This document shows, in pieces, positions 34,941-42,590 of a stretch of DNA of 64,000 nucleotides (within the stretch, counting starts at the first letter, position 1; each line of letters begins with the position of its first letter). Source of the DNA: Yoonia sp034652275 (GTDB lineage: Bacteria; Pseudomonadota; Alphaproteobacteria; Rhodobacterales; Rhodobacteraceae); the NCBI RefSeq assembly GCF_034652275.1, contig NZ_JAXIWG010000001.1:1674001-1738000 (forward strand). Reading direction: 5' to 3'. Below the pieces are notes generated by a model. The model did no database searches and was not told the origin of the DNA. It saw only the letters and a list, made by a program, of their open reading frames with translations. Made by a program: the position numbers and the translations under genes.

Positions 34941-35807
34941 GTGGTCTGCCAGCACATCGAACACCAGCCTGATGCGCGGGCTGGTGTGCAATTCCTCATG
35001 CGTGACCAGCCAGACCGGAAACAGGATCGGGGGGTGGTCGGGCAGGATCAGCCGCATGTCAGGGCAGGCGCGGGCCATCTGTATATCGATAGGCAAAATG
35101 CCCAATCCTTCCTGACATAGCGCCCAGGCGACAGACCCGTTTTCGGAGACATAGCGGAATTGGGCGGCACCGACCGGAAAACCCCGCTTTTGCAGGTGCT
35201 CGGCCATGCGGGTTGTGTCGCCATAGCTGATGAAATCATGCGATTTGAGGTCATCAGGTGTCAAAATCGCCGGATGACGCGCCAGATAGTCGGGGCTCGC
35301 GTACAACCGCGCTTCGCCATCGGGCAGGCGGCGGGCGATCAGGTTGGGCTGGTCGGGGCGCTGGTGGCGCACGGCGATATCGGCCTCGCGCCGGTTGAGG
35401 TTGCGGATGTCATTGGCGGCGACCAGTTCGACCTCTAGCTGCGGTGCCAGATCACGGATGCGGCGCAGCGCGGCAGGCAGGCGCTCCGCCGACATCAGGT
35501 CGCTGGCGGTGATGCGCACGCGCCCCGTCATGTCCTGCGTCTGTCCGGCGGCAGCAAGAGCGATCCGGTCCGCCGCCTCGCCCATCGCGCGGACATGGAC
35601 CAGCAGGTCGGCACCGCTTTGCGTCAGGGTCAACCCGCGCCCTGCACGCATGAACAGGTCCAGCCCCAGTTCCTGTTCCAGCGCGGTGATCTGGCGGCCC
35701 AGCGTCGGCTGCGTCAGCCCCAACCGCCGTGCGCCCGCTGATAGCGACCCGCCTTCGGCCACCGCCAGAAAGCCGCGGATCCGGTTCCAGTCAAATGATC
35801 TATCCAT
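34929..35807 (-). CDS. LysR family transcriptional regulator
   Basis: The 292-residue protein has an N-terminal winged HTH (about 8-67, LAVAEGGSLSAGARRLGLTQPTLGRQI) and a periplasmic-binding-like effector domain (about 92-290, RRLPDGEARLYASPDYLARHP). It is divergent from the methyltransferase gene at 35892, the normal arrangement for a regulator and its target, so control of that gene is likely. The upstream frame is excluded; MDRSFDWNRIRGF is the typical start. Its 3' end overlaps pheT by 12 nt. Confidence 0.9.
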   Translation of the reverse strand: MDRSFDWNRIRGFLAVAEGGSLSAGARRLGLTQPTLGRQITALEQELGLDLFMRAGRGLTLTQSGADLLVHVRAMGEAADRIALAAAGQTQDMTGRVRITASDLMSAERLPAALRRIRDLAPQLEVELVAANDIRNLNRREADIAVRHQRPDQPNLIARRLPDGEARLYASPDYLARHPAILTPDDLKSHDFISYGDTTRMAEHLQKRGFPVGAAQFRYVSENGSVAWALCQEGLGILPIDIQMARACPDMRLILPDHPPILFPVWLVTHEELHTSPRIRLVFDVLADHLAA

Positions 35808-35891
35808 GCGAAAAAGCATATAATGACGCCAAAAATAGTCAATATCATGCTGATGCGTATGGATGTATCTTGTTCCAAACAGGAGAAGACA

Positions 35892-36509
35892 ATGACCGAC
35901 ACCGCCACCTTCTGGGACCGCGAGGCAGAGAAATACGCAGCCTCTGCCATCGGCAACCCTGCCGCCTATGCCTATACGCTGGGCCGGACCCGCAGCTATC
36001 TGCGCCCGACCGATCATGTGCTGGAAATCGCTTGCGGCACGGGGTCGACCGCTGTTCTGCTAGCGCCGGATGTAGCCCGCTATCTTGGCACCGACATCTC
36101 GCCGCAGATGATCCGCATCGCGCGGGGCAAGCTGCCGGTGGCTGGGGCTGACCTGACCTTTGATGTGGCGGGTGATCTGCCGGACGCGGGTCCGTTCAAC
36201 GCGATCCTTGCGCATAGCTTTTTTCACCTTGTCCCCGATATGGAACGGCGGATGGCGCGGATTTACGACCTGCTGACGCCGGGGGGCTACTTCATTTCCA
36301 AGACCGCAACGCTGAAAGGGCGCGGTCTGAAATGGGCACTGATCGGAGCGGTGATCCCGCTGGCGCAGATGCTGGGCAAGGCCCCCTATCTGCGCAAATT
36401 CAGCGCGGCGGAACTGGAACAGGCCGTGCGCGATGCAGGCTTCGAGATTGTCGAGAGCGGGGATTTCGCAACCCCCGCCCGTTATGTTGTGGCGCGCAAG
36501 CCGGGGTGA
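35892..36509 (+). CDS. class I SAM-dependent methyltransferase
   Basis: The 205-residue protein has the SAM-binding motif VLEIACGTGSTAVLL near residue 45 and the acidic loop YLGTDISPQM. LTPGGYFISKTATLKG is the strand-4 to strand-5 region. AGGAG precedes the ATG. It is divergent from the LysR gene. The last codons and stop (GGGGTGA) lie inside a family B repeat. The substrate is unknown, probably a small molecule. Confidence 0.88.
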   Translation: MTDTATFWDREAEKYAASAIGNPAAYAYTLGRTRSYLRPTDHVLEIACGTGSTAVLLAPDVARYLGTDISPQMIRIARGKLPVAGADLTFDVAGDLPDAGPFNAILAHSFFHLVPDMERRMARIYDLLTPGGYFISKTATLKGRGLKWALIGAVIPLAQMLGKAPYLRKFSAAELEQAVRDAGFEIVESGDFATPARYVVARKPG

Positions 36510-36524
36510 ACCCCGGCCTACGAC
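36500..36524. repeat. dispersed repeat family B, copy 2, overlapping a stop codon
   Basis: GCCGGGG-TGAA-CCCCGGC (36500-36517) followed by CTACG has the layout of the copy at 32457. The TGA in its loop is the stop codon of the methyltransferase gene. Confidence 0.75.
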
Positions 36525-37213
36525 GTCGCGGGGATCGACTTGGCATTGGCGACGGCAGGGCGGGCGTAGAACCTTTCCACATAGGCGGGCACGTTTTTCA
36601 GGTCGTGATAGCCGACCACATCCTTGGTGCCGTAAAACTCCAGCGCATTGATCCACGGTGCCAAGGCCATATCCGCGATGGAATAGTCGCCTGCGATCCA
36701 GTCCTGCCCTTCGAGCTGTTTTTCGATCACGGCCAGCAGGCGGATCGCCTCGTCGCGGTAGCGGTCGCGGGGGCGGTCATCCTCGATCTGGGCACCGGCG
36801 AATTTGAAGAAAAAGCCCATCTGCCCGAACATCGGCCCGACGCCGCCCATCTGGAACATCAGCCATTGCGTGATGTGGTGCTTGTCGGCAGCGGTTTTGC
36901 CGATGAACTTGCCAGTTTTTTCGGCCAGATACAGCAGGATCGCCCCGCTTTCGAACAAGGCAAGCGGGCCTTCGGGACCGTTCGGGTCGATGATCGCGGG
37001 AATCTTGTTGTTGGGGTTCAGCGACAAAAACTCGGGGCTTTTGACATCCGCACCCTTGAGCGTCACCAGATGGGGTTCATAGGCCAGCCCCATTTCCTCC
37101 AGCGCGATGGACACCTTCACGCCATTGGGCGTGGGGTAGGAATACAGCTGGATCACAGACGGGTCCTTGGCAGGCCAGCGCGCGGTGATCGGGAATGAGG
37201 ACAGGTCGGACAT
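36518..37213 (-). CDS. glutathione S-transferase (YfcG/Ure2-like)
   Basis: The 231-residue protein has an N-terminal thioredoxin-like domain (about 20-105, with YSYPTPNGVKVSIALEEMG, where Thr and Asn replace a catalytic Cys) and a C-terminal helical domain. NPNNKIPAIIDP and FESGAILLYLAEKTGKF are glutathione-binding segments of the YfcG/YghU group, which can act as disulfide reductases. It is divergent from mscL. Substrates are not predictable. Confidence 0.9.
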   Translation of the reverse strand: MSDLSSFPITARWPAKDPSVIQLYSYPTPNGVKVSIALEEMGLAYEPHLVTLKGADVKSPEFLSLNPNNKIPAIIDPNGPEGPLALFESGAILLYLAEKTGKFIGKTAADKHHITQWLMFQMGGVGPMFGQMGFFFKFAGAQIEDDRPRDRYRDEAIRLLAVIEKQLEGQDWIAGDYSIADMALAPWINALEFYGTKDVVGYHDLKNVPAYVERFYARPAVANAKSIPATS

Positions 37214-37366
37214 GAGGCGGTTCCTTTCGCGGGTTACCCGTCTGACCTAAGCACGTCACCACGTTGAAAAAACCCGTGTTCATGTTTGTTAATGTTGCTA
37301 AAGATGTGCGCAACCGCGCAGCCGGCACAAGACCGGGGCGCAGGGGGACAACATGAGGGAACAACT

Positions 37367-37753
37367 ATGATTCAAGAATTCAAGGATTTTATCGCCAAGG
37401 GCAGCGTCATGGACCTGGCCGTCGGTATCATCATCGGCGCGGCCTTTACCGCGATCGTCAGCAGTCTGGTCGAGGACCTGATCCAGCCACTGATCGGCCT
37501 GATCATCGGCGGGATCGACTTTAGCGGTCTCAGCTTTGGCGTGGGCGATGCGCAGTTCATGTACGGCAATTTCATCACCGCGCTGATCAATTTCCTGATC
37601 ATCGCCTTTGTGGTGTTCATGCTGGTGAAGGCGGTCAACCGCGTAAAATCCATCGCGGAAAAGCCCGATGATGTCGCGCCAGAGGTCAAGACCGGCCCGT
37701 CCGAACTCGATATCCTGATCGACATCCGCGACGCATTGGCCAAGCGGCCATAA
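37367..37753 (+). CDS. mscL: large-conductance mechanosensitive channel
   Basis: The 128-residue protein has an N-terminal amphipathic helix (MIQEFKDFIAKGS), TM1 (VMDLAVGIIIGAAFTAIVSS), a periplasmic loop, TM2 (FLIIAFVVFMLVKAVN) and a cytoplasmic helix. It opens under membrane tension to release solutes in hypo-osmotic shock. GAGGGAACAACT precedes the ATG; an upstream in-frame extension is excluded. An intrinsic terminator follows the stop. Confidence 0.96.
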   Translation: MIQEFKDFIAKGSVMDLAVGIIIGAAFTAIVSSLVEDLIQPLIGLIIGGIDFSGLSFGVGDAQFMYGNFITALINFLIIAFVVFMLVKAVNRVKSIAEKPDDVAPEVKTGPSELDILIDIRDALAKRP

Positions 37754-37759
37754 TCCGGG

Positions 37760-37787
37760 AAAGGCCCGCCTTGCAGCGGGCCTTTTT
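37760..37787 (+). terminator. intrinsic terminator after mscL
   Basis: The stem AAAGGCCCGC / GCGGGCCTTT with a 6-nt loop is followed by a T run. It lies 7 nt after the mscL stop and just before the convergent ald stop, so it may serve both. Confidence 0.88.
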
Positions 37788-37789
37788 CA

Positions 37790-38908
37790 TTATGCCTTGA
37801 GCGCCAAAGCAGGCGCCAGCACGTCAATCCCCAGGGCTTTACCCACGGCATAATAGGTCAACCGGCCTGCATGCACATTCAGCCCGGCCAGCAGGTGCGG
37901 ATCATCCTCGCAGGCCTTGCGCCAGCCCTTGTCGGCCAAGGCCAGCATGAAGGGCATTGTCGCATTGCCCAGCGCGATGGTCGATGTGCGCGCCACCGCC
38001 CCCGGCATATTCGCCACGCAGTAATGCATGATCCCGTCCACATCATAGATCGGGTCCTGATGCGTCGTGGCGCGGGATGTCTCGAAACATCCACCCTGGT
38101 CGATGGCCACATCGACCAGTACGGACCCCGGTTTCAGTTCTGCCAGTTGGGCGCGTGAAATCAACTTGGGTGCCGCAGCACCGGGGATCAGCACGGCCCC
38201 GATGATCATGTCAGCTTCGCGGGCGAGCGCGATAGTATTCGCTTTGCTCGCATAGCTGGTCTTGAACTGGCCTGCGAACGCATCATCAAGATAGCGCAGG
38301 CGCGGCAGCGACCGGTCCAGCACGGTTACATCCGCGCCCATGCCTGCCGCGATCCGCGCGGCATGTGTACCCACCACACCGCCACCGATCACGACGACGC
38401 GGGCAGGTGCCACACCCGGCACACCGCCCATCAAAACGCCGCGCCCGCCATTGGCCTTTTGCAAGGTCCATGCGCCCACCTGCGGGGCAAGCCGGCCTGC
38501 GACCTCGGACATGGGCGCCAGCAAGGGCAACCCGCCACGATCATCGGTGACGGTTTCATAGGCGATGCAGGTCGCACCGGATGCCATCAGGTCGCGCGTC
38601 TGATCTGGGTCGGGGGCCAGATGCAGGTAGGTGAACAGGATCTGCCCCTTCCGCAGCATCTTGCGTTCCACCGCCTGCGGTTCCTTGACCTTCACGATCA
38701 TGTCGGCGCTGGCGAATATATCCGCCGCTGTTGTCGCGATCTGCGCACCCACAGCGATGTAATCGTCATCGCTGAACCCCGCGCCGACGCCTGCGCCGGT
38801 CTCGATCATGACCGTGTGGCCATGCGCGACAGCCTCTTGTGCGGCATCAGGTGTGACCCCGACACGAAATTCCTGTGGTTTGATTTCTTTTGGACAGCCG
38901 ATCAGCAT
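37790..38908 (-). CDS. ald: alanine dehydrogenase
   Basis: The 372-residue NAD-dependent enzyme interconverts L-alanine and pyruvate plus ammonia. MLIGCPKEIKPQEFRVG is the family N-terminus; KVKEPQ and LFTYLHLAPD contain substrate-binding residues, and VVIGGGVVGTHAARIAAGMG is the NAD fold. GGGAGG precedes the ATG. It is divergent from an Lrp/AsnC regulator gene, which is very likely its activator. Confidence 0.96.
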   Translation of the reverse strand: MLIGCPKEIKPQEFRVGVTPDAAQEAVAHGHTVMIETGAGVGAGFSDDDYIAVGAQIATTAADIFASADMIVKVKEPQAVERKMLRKGQILFTYLHLAPDPDQTRDLMASGATCIAYETVTDDRGGLPLLAPMSEVAGRLAPQVGAWTLQKANGGRGVLMGGVPGVAPARVVVIGGGVVGTHAARIAAGMGADVTVLDRSLPRLRYLDDAFAGQFKTSYASKANTIALAREADMIIGAVLIPGAAAPKLISRAQLAELKPGSVLVDVAIDQGGCFETSRATTHQDPIYDVDGIMHYCVANMPGAVARTSTIALGNATMPFMLALADKGWRKACEDDPHLLAGLNVHAGRLTYYAVGKALGIDVLAPALALKA

Positions 38909-39043
38909 TGTGAACCTCCCATAATATGCCACTACCCTGAAGGCGTGTGGCCGCAATTTCTTGGAATCCTGCCTTGGGTTAGAGCATGTTTCGCGCTAGG
39001 ATCATCCGTCAAACATTCATTTCACGAAAGGATCTTGCACGCC

Positions 39044-39502
39044 ATGGACCTCGACAGCATCGACCGCCGAATCCTCGCGGTTCTGCAGAAATCGGGCCGC
39101 ATCTCCAACGCGGACCTGTCAGAGGTGGCGAACCTGTCGCCCTCGGCCTGTCACAGGCGGGTGCAGCGGCTGGAAAAGGACGGATATATCCGCGAATATG
39201 TTGCCCTGCTCGACCCGCGCAAAATGGGGCGACCTACGACCGTTTTCGTCGAAATCACGCTCAGCGGTCAGGCGGACGAGCTGCTTGACGCCTTCGAAAA
39301 GGCCGTGGCCAAAGTGCCCGACGTGCTGGAATGTCATCTGATGGCGGGCACGGCGGATTACCTTCTCAAGGTCGTGGCCGGCGACACCGAGGATTTCGCC
39401 CGCATTCACCGCAAGCATCTGGCGACCCTGCCCGGCGTGGCGCAGATGCAATCGTCATTCGCGCTGCGCAACGTGCGCCAGACGACGGCCCTGCCCGTCT
39501 AG
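39044..39502 (+). CDS. Lrp/AsnC family regulator, probable activator of ald
   Basis: The 152-residue protein has an N-terminal winged HTH (LDSIDRRILAVLQKSGRISN, recognition helix LSPSACHRRVQRLE) and a C-terminal RAM ligand-binding domain (about 70-150). The upstream extension is excluded because MDLDSIDRRIL is the family start. Divergence from ald is the classic AldR/BkdR arrangement; L-alanine responsiveness is inferred. Confidence 0.92.
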   Translation: MDLDSIDRRILAVLQKSGRISNADLSEVANLSPSACHRRVQRLEKDGYIREYVALLDPRKMGRPTTVFVEITLSGQADELLDAFEKAVAKVPDVLECHLMAGTADYLLKVVAGDTEDFARIHRKHLATLPGVAQMQSSFALRNVRQTTALPV

Positions 39503-39573
39503 GCGATTTTGACGCAGCGGCAATGCGCCCTATCCTTCTGGTGTGGAAACCCTGAACCCGAAAGGATCAGCTG

Positions 39574-40110
39574 ATGGCCGATAACATACGCCCCGGTGGC
39601 CGCCTTATGGACCGCCGCGAATATCCCGGCAAGCCCAAGCCCCTGACAAGCAGCCCTGATGCGACCGTGGCCGCGGCGGTGGCGCAGATGTCCGACAAGA
39701 ATTACGGCTGCGTCATCATCACAGACGCGGCCGAAAAGGTCATCGGCGTGGTGACCGAACGGGACATCATGAACAAGCTGGTGGCCAAAGGGCTGGACCC
39801 CAAGACCACGAAACTGTCCGACATCATGACCAGCAACCCCCGCATGGCCAAGGAAACCGACGACATGCTGGACTGGCTGCGCATCATGAGCAACGAACGG
39901 TTCCGCCGCCTTCCCGTCGTCGATGACGACGGCCGGATCAAGGCCGTGTTCACCCAAGGCGATTTCGTCAGCTACACTTGGCCCGACCTGATCGGCCAGA
40001 TGACCAGCATGGCCAAGGCGTCATTCGCGGGCAATTTCCACTATCTGCTGATCGGTGGCGGCATCGCGCTCTATTCGCTGCTGATGATCATCGTGTTGGG
40101 GGTGGGCTGA
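39574..40110 (+). CDS. tandem CBS-domain protein with C-terminal membrane span
   Basis: The 178-residue protein has two CBS motifs (about 27-75, TVAAAVAQMSDKNYGCVII; about 85-135, DDMLDWLRIMSNERFRRLPVV). A hydrophobic C-terminal segment (YLLIGGGIALYSLLMIIVLG) should anchor it in the membrane. CBS pairs bind adenosyl nucleotides and regulate partners. Its 3' end overlaps the convergent BciB-like gene by 90 nt. Confidence 0.88.
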   Translation: MADNIRPGGRLMDRREYPGKPKPLTSSPDATVAAAVAQMSDKNYGCVIITDAAEKVIGVVTERDIMNKLVAKGLDPKTTKLSDIMTSNPRMAKETDDMLDWLRIMSNERFRRLPVVDDDGRIKAVFTQGDFVSYTWPDLIGQMTSMAKASFAGNFHYLLIGGGIALYSLLMIIVLGVG

Positions 40111-41307
40111 CCGCTCGCCCGCTTCGGGCGTCAGGCCGTAAGGGGCGGCAAGGTTCCAGACATGGGCAGGGACCATGTTCTTCATCTTGGCCGGTTCTTC
40201 GCGGCGCAGGTGCAGGATGGTTTCGGCGGCCTTCATCTCGACCCGCGCACGGGCGAATTCCAGCCCGCGCGGGCCGATCTTGGGCATCAGCCATCCCATG
40301 ATCCCGCGCATGAAATCGGGCATCCGGCGGAGCGGCAGGCCACCCGCCGCCAACCGTGTGTTTTCGACAAAGCCTTTGACGGCGCCCGCCCGCTTGCCGC
40401 GAGATCCGGGCGCGGCCAGCGTCACCTCTGCGCCCAAGCCATCCAGCATCTCTTGCCCGCGTGCATTGCGGATGATCAGCCATTGCTCGCCCTCGCCCGC
40501 CATATAGCCCACGGTGATATCGGCCAGCCGGTTGGTGTAATCCACGCAGGTCCGGCAGGTGGTTGGGAAAAAATCGCGCGGCAGGTCCGAGATTGGCAGT
40601 TTCAGGAACGGGATCAGGCGCTTGCTGCCATCGGTAAAGCGCAATTCCACGTGATAATCAGCGCGGAATTCCAGATAGGTCACGGTGTCGGGCGCATCCG
40701 TCAGGCGGGCCAGAAAGCCGTGGAAATTCTCGGTCGTGGTGTTGTCCGAACAGGGCGTGCCGATGACATAGATCCGCGCGAAGCCCAACTGCGCTTCAAG
40801 CGCGCGCAAGGCATAGATCTGGCAGGGAATCCCGATCACGGCGATCCGCCGATGCCCCGCCGCGCGCGCCGGTTCCAGCAGGGCAAGCAGCGGCGCATAG
40901 CCCATGCGCATCCCCCGCGCCTCGGCCATGTCAGCGGCCTTGGTGATGATCGCGGGACGCGGGCGCCAGCGGTCGGCGGGGTCCGGCACCATGGTCAGCA
41001 CCGCATCGACAGCCCCCGTTTCCAGCAGGCGTTCCGCCAGCCGCGTCGTCAGGCCGGTCCATTGCGCGCCCTCGCGTGCAGGCGTCAGGGCCGCGCGATA
41101 CATCGCCCCCGTGACGCCGAAAAATGCCTCGTCCCCATCGGTGCCAGCGCTGCGCCCATGCACGCGAGCCTCTAACCCCGGATAATCGGGCTTGATGAAC
41201 TGGCAGGCCCGCCCACAGGCGCTGGCGTCCGCCATCCGCGACACGCCGCAATCGGTGCAAAGCCCGCGCGGGGCCGGTTGGGCGAAATCGGGCGTGCTGA
41301 TCGTCAT
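40021..41307 (-). CDS. FrhB-family iron-sulfur flavoprotein, possible 8-vinyl reductase (BciB-like)
   Basis: The 428-residue protein has the coenzyme F420 hydrogenase beta-subunit domains. The N-terminal cluster is LCTDCGVSRMADASACGRACQF; the core includes EGAQWTGLTT, GIPCQIYALRALE, GTPCSDNTT and TTCRTCVDYTNRLADITVGY, close in pattern to BciB, the divinyl chlorophyllide 8-vinyl reductase of phototrophs. Related proteins of other function exist, so the assignment is tentative. The last 30 residues (rich in His, Asp, Gln) are encoded over the end of the CBS gene and may be an extension after loss of an earlier stop. Confidence 0.7.
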   Translation of the reverse strand: MTISTPDFAQPAPRGLCTDCGVSRMADASACGRACQFIKPDYPGLEARVHGRSAGTDGDEAFFGVTGAMYRAALTPAREGAQWTGLTTRLAERLLETGAVDAVLTMVPDPADRWRPRPAIITKAADMAEARGMRMGYAPLLALLEPARAAGHRRIAVIGIPCQIYALRALEAQLGFARIYVIGTPCSDNTTTENFHGFLARLTDAPDTVTYLEFRADYHVELRFTDGSKRLIPFLKLPISDLPRDFFPTTCRTCVDYTNRLADITVGYMAGEGEQWLIIRNARGQEMLDGLGAEVTLAAPGSRGKRAGAVKGFVENTRLAAGGLPLRRMPDFMRGIMGWLMPKIGPRGLEFARARVEMKAAETILHLRREEPAKMKNMVPAHVWNLAAPYGLTPEAGERSAHPQHDDHQQRIERDAATDQQIVEIARE

Positions 41308-41425
41308 GTCGCGACCTTACCCTGCCCTGCCCCACTGTCCAGTTTGATTTACACTTGGCAACGGGCCTTTTCCTTAGGGAACTGACGCGGTAAGAGGCAG
41401 CACTTGCAAACAAGGAGCGAGCCAA

Positions 41426-42448
41426 ATGGGCTATCGAATCGCCGTTGTCGGCGCCACGGGCAACGTGGGCCGCGAAATGCTGAACATCCTCCACGAACGG
41501 ACCTTTCCGGTGGATGAAATCGTCGCACTTGCCAGCCGCCGGTCGCTGGGCACCGAAGTCAGCTTTGGCGATACCACCCTCAAGACCAAGGATCTTGAGA
41601 CCTTCGATTTCACCGGCTGGGATATCGCGCTGTTCGCCGTCGGGTCCGAGGCGACCAAGACCTATGCGCCCAAGGCCGCCAAGGCTGGATGTGTCGTGAT
41701 CGATAACTCCTCGCTTTATCGCTATGACGCCGATGTGCCGCTGATCGTGCCCGAAGTGAACGCGCAGGCGATCCACGGCTATTCCAAGAAGAACATCATC
41801 GCGAACCCGAACTGTTCGACCGCCCAGATGGTTGTCGCGCTCAAGCCGCTGCATGACCGCGCGCGGATCAAGCGGGTCGTTGTCAGCACCTATCAATCCG
41901 TGTCGGGTGCCGGCAAGGAAGGCATTGACGAGCTGTGGGACCAGACCAAAAGCATCTACAACCCCACCGACAGCAAGCCGCCAAAGAAATTCACCAAGCA
42001 GATCGCCTTCAACGTGATCCCCCATATCGATGTGTTCCTTGACGACGGATCGACCAAGGAAGAATGGAAGATGGTCGCCGAAACGAAGAAAATCCTCGAT
42101 CCCGCGATCAAGGTCACGGCCACCTGCGTGCGCGTGCCGGTGTTCGTCGGTCATTCGGAATCGATCAATATCGAATTCGAGGATTTCCTTGACGAACACG
42201 AAGCCCGCGACATCCTGCGCGAAAGCCCCGGCATCATGGTGATCGACAAGCGCGAGGACGGCGGCTACGTCACCCCGATCGAATGCGTGGGCGATTACGC
42301 GACCTTTATCAGCCGCATCCGGCAGGACAGCACGATCGACAACGGGCTTAACCTGTGGTGCGTATCCGACAACCTGCGCAAGGGTGCCGCGCTGAACGCC
42401 GTGCAGATTGCCGAAGTTCTGGGCCGCGAATGTCTGAAAAAAGGCTGA
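41426..42448 (+). CDS. asd: aspartate-semialdehyde dehydrogenase
   Basis: The 340-residue enzyme reduces aspartyl phosphate to the semialdehyde for Lys, Met and Thr synthesis. The NADP fold starts VVGATGNVGREML; the catalytic Cys is in NPNCSTAQMV near residue 132, and VSTYQSVSGAGKEG and RVPVFVGHSESINIEF hold substrate and active-site residues. AAGGAG precedes the ATG. A strong terminator follows the stop. Confidence 0.97.
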   Translation: MGYRIAVVGATGNVGREMLNILHERTFPVDEIVALASRRSLGTEVSFGDTTLKTKDLETFDFTGWDIALFAVGSEATKTYAPKAAKAGCVVIDNSSLYRYDADVPLIVPEVNAQAIHGYSKKNIIANPNCSTAQMVVALKPLHDRARIKRVVVSTYQSVSGAGKEGIDELWDQTKSIYNPTDSKPPKKFTKQIAFNVIPHIDVFLDDGSTKEEWKMVAETKKILDPAIKVTATCVRVPVFVGHSESINIEFEDFLDEHEARDILRESPGIMVIDKREDGGYVTPIECVGDYATFISRIRQDSTIDNGLNLWCVSDNLRKGAALNAVQIAEVLGRECLKKG

Positions 42449-42468
42449 TCGCCTGACGGATCTAAATG

Positions 42469-42500
42469 AAAGAGGCGCTGTTTCAGCGCCTCTTTTTTTT
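42469..42500 (+). terminator. intrinsic terminator after asd
   Basis: The stem AGAGGCGCT / AGCGCCTCT (42471-42479 and 42485-42493) is followed by eight T. It lies 20 nt after the asd stop. Confidence 0.93.
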
Positions 42501-42590
42501 ATGCGGTGATTTCTGCCGATGGTTGATTTCAGGACATGCGACAGGCCGCCGCACCCTGTATAAGGTACGCAAACGCATAGGAGATTTGCG

